Source: Silene conica
Taxonomy: Eukaryota; Streptophyta; Magnoliopsida; Caryophyllales; Caryophyllaceae
Direction of reading: 5' to 3'
Assembly: GCA_029255685.2 (NCBI GenBank)
Contig: CM055312.2
Location: forward strand, 23,902,203-23,966,202
DNA length: 64,000 nt
Numbering within the stretch: the stretch's first letter is position 1; each line of letters starts with the position of its first letter. This document shows, piece after piece, positions 35,185 through 45,666 of this stretch. The notes beneath the pieces are model-generated. The model was not told the DNA's origin, searched no databases, and saw only the letters and a list, made by a program, of their open reading frames with translations. A program made the position numbers and the translations under genes.

Positions 35185-36028
35185 TCAATCAAACAAATGC
35201 GGATAACGCTCCCGCATGGATGCCTCAGGCTCCCACGTAGCCTCCTCCTGATTATGATTTGACCACAAGACTTTCACCAAGGATGTCTCCCCATTGCGAG
35301 TCTTCCGAACCTTCCTGTCCAAGATCTCTTTCGGAGTCTCAATGTATGCCAACTGCTCATCTACCTCAATCACCTCATGCTGAAGCACATGTGACGGATC
35401 ATTCACGTATTTCCTCAACTGGGACACATGGAACACATTATGGACCTTGGATAGGGTTGGAGGCAAAGCTAAGCGATATGCCACCTCTCCAACTCTGTCC
35501 AAGATCTCAAATGGCCCAATAAATTTCTGACTCAGTTTGCCACGCTTGCCAAATCTCATCACACCCTTCATCAGAGAGACTTTCACTAGTACCTTCTCTC
35601 CGGCCTCAAATGAAAGATCGCTCCTCTTTAGATCGGCATAACTCTTCTGTCGATCCTGAGCGGCCCTCATTCTCTGTCGAATAATCTGAACCTGCTCCAC
35701 CATCTCCTGGATCATATCTGGCCCCAATGTCACAACATCAGCTCGATCATCCCAACACACAGGGCTCCGACACTTCTTCCCGTATAGAGCCTCGAAAGGG
35801 GCCATGCCTATGGTAGCATGGTAGCTGTTATTATAAGAAAACTCGATCAACCCCAGTCGATCCTCCCAAGATCCTCCGAACTCAAGTACACAAGCCCTCA
35901 ACATGTCCTCAAGGGTCTGAATCGTTCTCTCTGTCTGACCGTCAGTAGCTGGGTGGAAGGCAATACTCATCTTCAATTGGGTGCCCAACGCTGCCTGCAA
36001 CTCCTGCCAAAATCTGGATATAAACCTC
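35185..36028 (-). pseudogene. pol: pol 3' end of Gypsy F: integrase core and chromodomain
   Basis: The minus-strand frame encodes [68 protein letters not shown] and a chromodomain-like end ([13 protein letters not shown] ... YPHLF). It aligns with the last 280 codons of element A pol and has no internal stop. The 5' side is cut at the RFIS segment by the internal deletion, so the first integrase Asp, zinc domain and everything upstream are lost. Confidence 0.9.
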
Positions 36029-37926
36029 ATTACTATAAATAGAAAGTTGAACTTCTCCACCCCGAATCACAGACCCTTTTTCTCCGCACCAATCACAGTC
36101 CCTTTATCTCCGCACCAAACACAGACCCTTTATCTCCGCACCAAACACAGACCCTTTATCTCCGCACCAAACACAGACCCTTTATCTTCGCACCATATCA
36201 TATCACAGAATTATATATCACAATATACCAATCATATAACATTATAGACGAACATGATTTATATCAACCAATAAACAGATTACACATCTCATATACATAG
36301 TATTCCCCTACCTCGTAATTGCAGAAGAAAATGGCAAAATGCACAACTGTTCTCAAAAGTGCTCCACACGAAAACTTCCACCTAAAAGTATATTATTTAA
36401 TTAATAAACTCCCTAATTCTCGTAATACATGTACACATTCTATTTATAGAAGCTTCCTATATTTAGAAAGTTTCCCAACAACCGAGGTTACCCAAAATAC
36501 AACTTTCTAAATATAGTAACTTCTAAAAATAGTAACTTTCAAAAATAGATACTTTGGTTTGAAATCCAAATTATTTAAAATGTGCATAAATACCATATCT
36601 TGCAATAAATACCAAAATCATATCCCTTAATATACATAAAATCTTTACTTAATAATTATAATATTACCATAAATAAATAATAATAACAATAATAATAAAT
36701 GTACTAATAATACTAATACCAAAACTACACCCTACACGACCCAACTCACGACTCACTCACAAAACCACCTCCTAACACCGCCGTTGTCCTACCACGACCA
36801 CCAACCACCACGGACCCGCGCACCCAGAAACACCAACAACCCCGGCGACCATTGGCAACCAGGTCGCCGGCCACCGGTGGGTTGAACCAACCCCAAAACT
36901 CGCCTGAAATCCTCACGACAACAACTCGGCAGGCCCACAATGCTGCCCCTGCCGACGGCCCACCAGACCGGACCACCACTCACGACTGCCACCTACACAC
37001 TCCCTGAACACCAGACACCTAACGACGGTGGTACCACCGCGTCGACCTCCCCCGAGTCAACGGTGGTACCATCCCCCAACCACACCTGTGCATACATACA
37101 ACGAAACTAGTACCCGACAGAGGGAACGAATCCCCCTGTCGACACCACCTCCGTCGCCTGAAACCACCGTACCTTCCACCATGACAGACCCCTGACTATA
37201 AACCAACTCCTTGACCCATGACCCGTACTAACAAGCACGAAACCAGACTCAGACCACACCCTAAACATACACAGGCGTGAACACAAATAGAAACACGAAC
37301 CCAGAATTAACCCCAGACTCGTAACAACCACCCTTTTTCCGCCACCCTTACCACCAACGACCACCAGAGACTACTCCATATGCAACCACCACGCGACATA
37401 CTATAAGATTAAACAAAACGAACTAAGACCAAATACGTATAACTCATCGATACTACTATGAAAAGGCACGAATTCACTATAAACAAAAGAACAGTCGACA
37501 ACCATACCTGAATTCGGGTCAAAACGACGGTCCTAGGCTGACTCAACTGGCCGGAAAAACCCTCTCTCTCCTTCTATGAAGTGACGGCAGTAGGTTTTGG
37601 GTGATGGTGGTGTTTCGAAATAACCTAGGGATCTGGTTAGACTCCCTCTTATATGGCGGCTTAGAGTGAAGTGTAGAGTAGGGTTTAGCAAAACAATAAA
37701 ACGTGGGGTCTCTCTTGGTTTTTTGCACGCATAACGAGGCCCATGGCCGTGCTGCCATGGGTCCTGGGTTCGAACCCCAACAACTTCACGTTACTAAAAT
37801 TATGTTAAGGTAGCTAAGTTCCCTTTTCGAGTCCCATCTAAGACCACAACACCTCGTAAAAACGAGTACGAGCAAGCTTATAAAATGAACGATTTAAGTA
37901 AAAGAAACCGAAAATGCGAGGTATTA
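36029..37926 (-). repeat. Truncated 5' LTR of Gypsy F
   Basis: Matches 33090-35004 of the 3' LTR closely, with an internal gap of about 16 bp in the ATTACC-AAATAA stretch near 36670. It stops two bases short of the LTR terminus before Helitron sequence resumes at 37927. Confidence 0.85.
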
Positions 37927-38208
37927 TGGATGCATCTTTATCCAAGGTATAAACACATGTTGGCCATTATAATGACCATTAGTTACGATGCATTCGTTCA
38001 TATTTGGGGTAAAATCTTCACATATTAGTCTTGTACCATTGCAAAGACCCGCAGATGGGAGAAGATTTATCAACAAAATAACCGGAGCATTTTTCTTTAA
38101 TACTAACTCATACGGGCTCATGCTACCAGGACAAAGCGTGTTTATAAATTCTGAAGGGTATATATTGCAGTTTTCTGTTAACATTGAGTCGAATCCCTTA
38201 TACACGAC
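37927..38208 (-). repeat. 282-bp helicase duplication, right copy
   Basis: Second copy of 32435-32716. It is continuous on its right with upstream helicase sequence, which shows it to be in its natural place on that side. Confidence 0.9.
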
Positions 38209-39165
38209 CGCTTCACCCGGGAACTTGTTGATCATGTATGTGTTAATATCATCAACATCATCATTTATAGGCGTAAGTATAGACCGGTGGTTAAATATAT
38301 CTACACCTATATTCTCGACGTCAGCATCTGGATACACAAAATCAGCAACTGTACTGATAAGATCTGTACCCATCCCAGTTGTATTAAAAACTATCCCATC
38401 TGGTAGTTCGATCATCTCAGATTCACATGTTTGTAATTCGCCATTGCCAAGAGATAGTAAAAATGCTGAGAAATCTGGATCAGTCTTAGCTCTTACGTTG
38501 ACAGTTAATCTGAATTTTATAAGATGTGGCCAAATATCAGAAGAGACCATTGTAGAGTAAACGAGCTCGCTATTCGATTTTTTCGGTACGACTGGAAGAA
38601 CCTGCCTGAAATCCCCACCAAAGACAATAAGTTTGCCACCGAACAGGATATCAGGATTGCACAGGTCTCGTAACAGCTTATCCAAGGCCTCAACGCTCTC
38701 TCTTCGTGCCATAGAAACTTCATCCCATATTATCAAAGTAGATACTTTAATCAATGCAGTAAGACTACTCTGATTTGGCACAGAACAGGATAAAGAAGCT
38801 TCAAAATCTAAAGGAAGTTTAAACCTTGAATGAGCAGTTCTGCCAGATGGGATATTTGCCGCAGCAATTCTTAAGGTAGCAGTTGCTAGAACAATTTTAC
38901 CCATCAGTCGTACTTCTGCGTACAAAGCATTGTACAAGTATGTTTTACCTGTTCCACCAGGCCCATCAACAAAAAAAAAGCTCCTGGCTTATTACGGGTA
39001 GCATGATCAATGATCATATTGAAAGCTTTCTGCTGCTCTTAGTTCAAGGATTTGCGGCACACAACACATTCGTCCGGAATTGGGGCATTGAGTGCATCAA
39101 GCGTATCCTATGATGTTCGCAACTCTGCATCATGTGGATTAATTATACTCGTTAAACCAAAACTC
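37927..39165 (-). pseudogene. Helitron helicase, N-terminal two thirds (frameshift and stops)
   Basis: Pif1-type helicase motifs are in order on the minus strand: Walker A GPGGTGKTYLYNAL (about 38925-38967), SRFKLPLDF, Walker B LIIWDEVSMA, GGDFRQVLPVVP, then the 2B region (FPGEAVVYKGFDS, NTLCPGSMSPYELVLK). A run of nine T (minus strand, about 38971-38979) puts Walker A out of frame with the upstream NKPGAF segment. Two stops (TAG and TAA, between 39040 and 39115) interrupt the linker DTLDALNAPIPDECVVC. The C-terminus is displaced to 32153-32716 by element F. Confidence 0.85.
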
Positions 39166-42100
39166 TTAAGAGACCTGCCCATCGCTTCTAATTATTGCTC
39201 TAACCGTTTGACAGTGAGAACATGTGCAGTGTATGCATCGTTCGGGTGTTCTCTTCTGAAGTCTTCTGATAACGAATTGTAATGTCGTTCCCATAATGCA
39301 CCTGGATCTTTTGGTTGGCAAAATATGAGCAAAGTTGCGAATAGACGTCGCAGCGACTGGCATTTGCACCATTGCAGCCTCATCTAAACACAACTCTACC
39401 ATATTATCATCTTCAATAAGTTTTCTCTTTAAAGCTGCTTCTTGGAAGGTTGCACATTCATATCCGTCCACTACCTTCAAATCCGCAAACGACTTAGGTG
39501 CAGGCACGTGCGTTAACAACAACCGCAGAAAATAGCGTTCCCCTTCCGAAGGAGCCACAAAAACAAGCCTAGGTACTACACACGTCTTGTTCTTACGCTT
39601 TACCCATGTCCGTTCAGACTGAACCCAACGGTAATGCTCATTAAATGCTCCATAAACGTGTTTCCACTCAGGATTTGTGGCAGTTTCAGTATTCAACCTG
39701 AAAAATTCTGTCAGAGGAGTTCTAATGTGTCTCCTGTTGGACACTACATTAACCAAATTTTCGTGGGGTTTCATCTGTATAGTCTGCATACCCTCTAGAT
39801 GTACAGGAAGTGCCATCACTGCTAGATGAATTTCGAAGAGATCAAAACTATAAATACGCCAGATCGCTTCTATAGGAGATACCCATCTACCTGTCTGGTA
39901 TTGCTGTATTTCATCGACTACTTCAATTTCACCCCCCAGCCTCAACATTGAATGATATTCTGTCGTGGCCCTTGTAAACATACTTGTATAAATATTTCAC
40001 CGCTTGGATAGCTGAGCACACCTCCACATTTATGTGACAATTGAAGAACGCCATCAGGTATGGATTGTACGAGATCACCCAACGATTGTTTAGGTTATGA
40101 CCTCGTACCCGTACAGTACCACTGGTTGGTCGCCGTTTGTACACCGGGTAGCCATCTTCACTATTAGTCGTCACAGCTGCGTATGGCTTAGGATACATAA
40201 ACTTACATTGACCTTGACTACCATCATGTTTCATACATGAACAGTCAGGATCCAACTTCCCACACGGTCCATGCATCATATGTTTTAACACTGATGCACG
40301 TAGGTTCCCATTAGCCTCAGAAGGTATTTCAGCTGATACGAATTTGTCAAAGTCGGCGGGGCAATTTATTTTACTCCCAGGCTTCATTATCAACAGCAGA
40401 TGAGCATGAGGTAATCCTCTTTTCTGGAATTCGACCACGTACACAAACGCAGCAATTTCCCCAAATATTTTTTCCTCAACCAGTTTTTTTTTAACAAGAG
40501 CAATTTAGCTCGAAATACTCTAGCTACAAGATCCGGGCGGTTCTGAGCCTCCTCCCCAGCCGCCAATTCATTTTTAATTTCAGGCCAATTCGCATTACAA
40601 GTTATAGTAATGAAAAAATCTGGCTTTCCATAACGCTGTACAAGTGCCATTGTATTTAAGTATCTCCTTTTCATATCCCGAGGTCCTCCAATATAAGTTG
40701 CTGGTAAAATTACCCGTCTACCCACATTTGCAGCGCACTGCTTTCCAGCATCAATTGTGTCAATCAAACCTTGGTATAACTCAGATCTTATTGTATCCTG
40801 ATTATGCCTCATGTAGTCTAGCCGTGTGTTTTCTAATTTGACATACATATGCACAACATATTACTGAAGACATCTCCCAGCTCTCAACATCATATTACCT
40901 GGCCTATTTTGTAGTTTGTAACAATAGTACTCTCGACAAGACACATTTTTTTCACTTGTACTCGGTTGATAAGAGTTTTCTGCCAGGGAAATTAAGCACT
41001 ATTAGATATCGTTATAGAGATTAAAGCGTACGTTCTGTTTACGAGAGCTAACAAAAATACATAATCAAATTTTACACTGATAACTTATGGTTTGCCTCAA
41101 ACTCTAATAAAGTTTCAGCATCTGGATAACTGGATGAAAGTGGTGCTGAAGGGTGTGCAGGTGATGTCGACTAACGTAGACCAACTTGCTTCTTGAGTCC
41201 CTGTTGCCATCCACATTCACCGTTGGGAAATAATAAGGGATACTGCAGTGGGTCATAACATCCATAGTAATGCATAACTCGGTGTGAAGTTTGAGAATGG
41301 ATGGTAACTAATATATGTGGTCCATCAGTCTCACCAGATGTAGAGTTATCAGGCCATATAACAGCCACCTCGTTCGACGTAGGAGCATTGCTCACACACT
41401 GATCCTGTGTAGGATTCTTTGTTATAACTATTTGACTATTGACAGTAATGGGAACATCTTTTAATGATCGGAAGAAGCGTGCATATGGGTTAGACTGGGT
41501 AACTTCCATTAGAATCTCTATAACCGCCGCATTCAACTCTTTGAAACACGCCGCACGATTCGCAGCTTCATGTTCGCCATCATAGAAGTACAGTTGAAGA
41601 TACTTTGGGTGAGAACCACATGGCAATAGGTCTGGGACGTTGTGGTACATTTGACCATGTAGTTTGAATACATAGATACCCTTGATTGTTTTTGAGTCAA
41701 ATTTACCTCCAATAGATGTAAAAGCAAACAAGTTATTGTACAAGCGGGCGTACTGCCGGAAGTGGACTGTAATAGCGTCTAATGAAGTGTATAACTTTGT
41801 GAGTAGCGGTGGATACGTGTTGGACGGCAAGACAATTGATCCATTGCCAGAACAGAAATTCTGAGTTTCATACACAAATTTCTTTGCCAAGCAATTTACA
41901 CATGATTGCGCAACTGGCAACTTGTAAGGAGTACTGACTAATGGCTGACCAATCATAGTAAGAGTTAACCCTGCCATTTACCATAACAAGTGTAAACAAT
42001 ACCATACGTAAGAGAATAATATACATTACAGCTACACAGACACTCACCAAGCTGTAATTGCGAACGTGGTCTTCCACGACGCCTTGTAGCGACACCAATA

Positions 42101-42300
42101 TCAGCATTTTCTAAAGGATGACTAAGTGCAGACAAGCATCTGTTAGTAGTTATTAAATGATAATATGGAAGGAAAACAATAAGGACAATCAGGTTGTACT
42201 ACACTACCTTGTCACAATAGGGTCAATCTGTTTTTGAGCCCTACACTTGCGTTTTTTTTTCCACTTCCGTCTTTTTCCGTATAATATGGGAAATTGTCAT
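39166..42300 (-). pseudogene. Helitron Rep (HUH endonuclease) region with N-terminal exons
   Basis: N-terminal exons at about 42291-42208 (basic KRRKWKKKRKC) and 42139-42048 (AT-hook-like RRRGRPRSQ) splice in phase to 41970, which begins GLTLTMIGQP. Helitron N-terminal segments follow (DGPHILVTIHSQ, YYGCYDPLQYPLLFPNG), then the Rep motifs GKPDFFITITCNANWPE, GLPHAHLLLIM (HUH histidines) and AVKYLYKYVYKG (catalytic tyrosines). Rep nicks and joins DNA in rolling-circle transposition. Lesions: TAG at 41171-41173, TAA before YVVHMYVK (near 40860), and frameshifts at A8 (about 40485) and G6 (about 39932). It is inactive as read. Confidence 0.85.
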
Positions 42301-42888
42301 CTGAAATCCAAAATATCAACACTTACAATAGGTTTATAATACATATAGCAAGCAGGTTAAATACCACTTCAACTCACAACATACCCATTGCACAGGGTTT
42401 ACTGTAAAGTACTTATACAATGATATCAGATCCTTGATTTCTGCAGCACTGGCAACATCAAAACCTCAATAATTAAAATGTATATGTAAGAATCGCTAGA
42501 TAAATATAACCTCACGGAAAAACTGTCTACGCTCGTAAGCATAATAGATAACAATCCATTAATCTCATGACCTACTAGTATACAACCAAAATAAAGCATT
42601 AAAGATGCAACCACGTGTAGACAAAAATAAGTGGACAATGGAGCGCTTTCATTTTTAAACAGTTGTTGCAAAAAACAGTCATTCCATGTTATATAGATCT
42701 CTAGAAAGCGTAGCCTTGATCATTAACAAAGTAAAAGATAGTCATAAAACAGGTTACAATTACTAATCACATAACTCACACAACCAATCCCCTACGAATA
42801 ATAAGATTCCTCTTAACATATCATTGCTAAACATCAGCTCTCATCCAAGAGCAATCTTCCAAATAATGCAGCAAGTACCACTTAGTCA

Positions 42889-43893
42889 TTAAAGATACAT
42901 GGCAGGTTTATAGAACACGCTCCTTTTAGAGTCAGGTTTGGGATATGGAACAATCTTGTTAGTTCGAGACGTACAACCACGTATATCGACTAACTGTGGG
43001 GGTGTTTTCAGTTTTTTGGGAGGCGGTGGTGGGTATAATTTATCAGGAATCGTGTATGGAGAACTCCTTGGGGTAATACATTCATCTTCATCTAAGATTA
43101 AAGATCCTGGAAACTCTGTTTGGATACCAAGAGGTGCTTCCTGGGTTGCTGACAAGCGCTTCTGAAGATTTTCGAACTGGTTCCTAGCACATTCGCATGT
43201 CAACGCAGCTAAATTAACATCTTCGGGTGCATAATTTGCATCGATCAGATCAATATTATATATAGGAATTAGATATTTGATAGTTTTATAAGCAAGGTTC
43301 CGCTCTGCTGCAGCTTCAGATGAAGCTATTTCACCTACAATATGCGTAGGACCACACTCTATCCTGTCACGATTTATAGTCAACCATGATATGAAACATG
43401 AAGGTGTTTGCTCTAATGTGGTGATAGAGCTGCACTTGATAGGGATCTTATTAGTAATTACACGCAAGATAGACACCATGTCTAACGCAAGAGATTGGTA
43501 ATGACACATTTCATGGCACACGAATTCCTCTACTAATGGAACTTTAGGAAATCCCTTAGTTTTGCATTTTAGTTCCTCATGTTTCAATCTCCAGAGGTTT
43601 GCACATCTCTCATGTGCCTGTTTGGTGGCAGCTGTGAAATCACCAATATAAATGTCGAATTTCTCTATTAAATCAGTGACAGCTAGCCGCGCTGCTTGTT
43701 CACACGACTCTCCGAAGTTAGATGACGAACCACCTATGAAGACATACTCCTCATGTTCTAATTCATTTTTCACGGTGACAGACCCAACTTTATCGTACAG
43801 AGCATAATGGGGCTCCTTAAATTTTAGGAATTCAGTAATTCTACTGAGTAAAGGTCGGAAATGAATTGAGATTGTTAGAACCGGAGACGTCAT
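42889..43893 (-). CDS. Intact 334-codon ORF with two dsRBD-like blocks, in the Helitron 5' region
   Basis: I do not recognise a named family. The ORF is uninterrupted, from MTSPVLTISIHF to a stop after KPAMYL. Residues 28-80 end in SCEQAARLAVTDLIEKFDI and residues 154-208 end in SEAAAERNLAYKTIKYL. Both have the strand-strand-then AAxxA helix outline of double-stranded-RNA-binding domains, but the basic KKxAK signature is weak. A proline run (PPPPPKKLKTPP, about 288-299) and a basic tail follow. No signal peptide or membrane segment is seen. It lies between the candidate Helitron 5' end (44558) and the first Rep exons, in the same orientation. It could be a Helitron accessory gene or a captured host gene; an intact ORF beside a decayed Rep is notable. 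Confidence 0.6.
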   Translation of the reverse strand: MTSPVLTISIHFRPLLSRITEFLKFKEPHYALYDKVGSVTVKNELEHEEYVFIGGSSSNFGESCEQAARLAVTDLIEKFDIYIGDFTAATKQAHERCANLWRLKHEELKCKTKGFPKVPLVEEFVCHEMCHYQSLALDMVSILRVITNKIPIKCSSITTLEQTPSCFISWLTINRDRIECGPTHIVGEIASSEAAAERNLAYKTIKYLIPIYNIDLIDANYAPEDVNLAALTCECARNQFENLQKRLSATQEAPLGIQTEFPGSLILDEDECITPRSSPYTIPDKLYPPPPPKKLKTPPQLVDIRGCTSRTNKIVPYPKPDSKRSVFYKPAMYL

Positions 43894-44230
43894 TTCCTGT
43901 CAACAAGTTATCTCAAACAAGATAATAATTCAGAATTGAATGCATACGCAAACGAACATCTTGACATGCTACACAAACATGTCTATATAAGTAAAAAACA
44001 TTTTAACTGTGCCAGATAAGGTATATAAAACGATCAATCCAATAGTGAATCCAATAGTGTTTACCAATGTATCCTACCGAAGATATCTTACATATCAAGA
44101 ACTCTACATGTTGCAAACCTCTGGCATACAATTGCATATAAACTACCAGATACTAACACAAACGATACTAAACAGACTGTACGGAATGTATATTGATCAA
44201 AGTGTAAGCACATCCATGGAAAATTTCTGA

Positions 44231-44558
44231 AAAATTATAAGCATAAGTTCGTGTAATTTCTGTATTGTTTGATGAGGATATTTTATGTAAAAAACATATA
44301 TCAGCGAATGATACTCTATTTAGACAACATCACAAACCATTACTAACAAACAAATGTTATTGCTGATTGTCATTTCAAGAAAACTTAATTGTGCTAACAT
44401 CTCACAATTAATGAAGCAAATGAAAGAGAAACACTTAACCACCTGGAGGATACGCTTGAAAATCCTTTATATGACAAGAGGCTAAGTTTAATAGTAGAAG
44501 TAGTTAATTTGTTAATGATATGTTGATGTGTTTTCTTATACGACTATATATATAGAGA
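44231..44558 (-). mobile_element. Candidate Helitron 5' terminus
   Basis: On the minus strand sequence starting at 44558 reads TCTCTATATATATAG, preceded by A. Helitrons begin with TC and insert between A and T, and many plant families begin TCTCTA or TCTATA. There is no coding content between here and the 334-codon ORF. The 3' end is outside the window, so the pair cannot be confirmed. Confidence 0.4.
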
Positions 44559-44634
44559 TGTTCACTTATAGAATCCCTAAGATCGACGTCAGTTAAGTAC
44601 AATCTGAAGGGAACTAGTGTAGTCTTTACTAACA
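44559..44634. other. Short flank between the Helitron and Copia H
   Basis: 76 bp that I cannot assign. It may be pre-insertion DNA of the locus or part of either neighbour. Confidence 0.3.
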
Positions 44635-45666
44635 TGTTCAAATTATTAGTCTTACTTATTATTTTACATTTTTAATTAATCTCATATTAATTATACTCAA
44701 GATCTTATGCATTCAAAGTCAATGCGGAACAATAACGGAAAGGGCCTTACAAACGGTCCGAAAAGTGCTAGGACGATCCTCCACGGAGCAACCAAAATAG
44801 CTTGCGTCCTTTACGATGCACCCAAGACCTACCCTTAAACACCGAAAACCGAACCCGAGCTAGGAGACGGAATTGGTTAACTTAAAACCGTAAACTAATA
44901 CTATTATTAGTATACTAGAAATATTATGTAAATAATATTTAAGAGGATTTTGTGTATAATTTCTAACACTAGAAAATACAACATTAGGTTTATCTTTCTT
45001 ACACTAGAAAAGATGAACATGGGTTAGAATGAAGTAATGACAACAACTCATTTCTTATATGGGTAGTGTGTCGTGTGATATGTGTTTTGGAAGACCAAAA
45101 TAGGTTGCTTGTCTTACACATGCACTCAAGTATGCATACCTACTAATAGGTATGTAAGACTATCTTATAGCAATCATTATATGTGTAAGAATTAATATTA
45201 CTAATATTAATCCATAACACATGCACATACACGACACATTATATTGTAAAATGGACCTTATTTTACAAAATTGTAATTTGTACAATTGTGTAATATGTGA
45301 CATCCTATGTGACATAATTCAATTGTATTAATTTAAAATATATTTATCACATAAATAATATTTATAAATTAATTAAATCATATTTAACAAATTATTTAGT
45401 AATTCATAATCACCGTCTCAAAATATGGTTATTATAATAATCGTCAATACGATATACAACATTTGTTATAACCACGAACCCATCTCATTCTAATTTCGAC
45501 ATTTCATAAATATCGATTAATATTTGACAATAGACACATTTCGATTTCAAATATAGATCTTATTTTAAGATTTAACCTCTGATTTCTCGATATACGGTTT
45601 TAAGGAGTTAGATCAATTTGTATCATATACAATTGATCAACATATTATTTAAGGGGTCTGTCCTAT
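44635..45666 (-). repeat. 3' LTR of Copia H, left part
   Basis: Starts near TGTTCAAATTATTAG and runs to the insertion site of B (CCTAT, 45662-45666). The rest of the LTR continues at 61073-61277. It resembles the solo Copia LTR at 48274 in layout (a CCTCCA...ACC box followed by a GCACCCAAGAC motif) but is clearly diverged. There is no coding capacity. The left edge is approximate. Confidence 0.6.

Larger units (their letters stand above)
32717..37926 (-). mobile_element. Gypsy element F, internally deleted
   Basis: A minus-strand relative of A. Left to right: complete 3' LTR (32717-35006), reversed polypurine tract, 3' end of pol (35185-36028), then a 5'-LTR that lacks its primer-side end (36029-37926) and the final CA at its outer end. 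Primer site, gag, protease, RT and RNase H are gone. The deletion junction at about 36021-36029 has ATAAACC shared by pol and LTR. No simple 5-bp TSD exists; a 282-bp duplication flanks the element. Confidence 0.85.
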
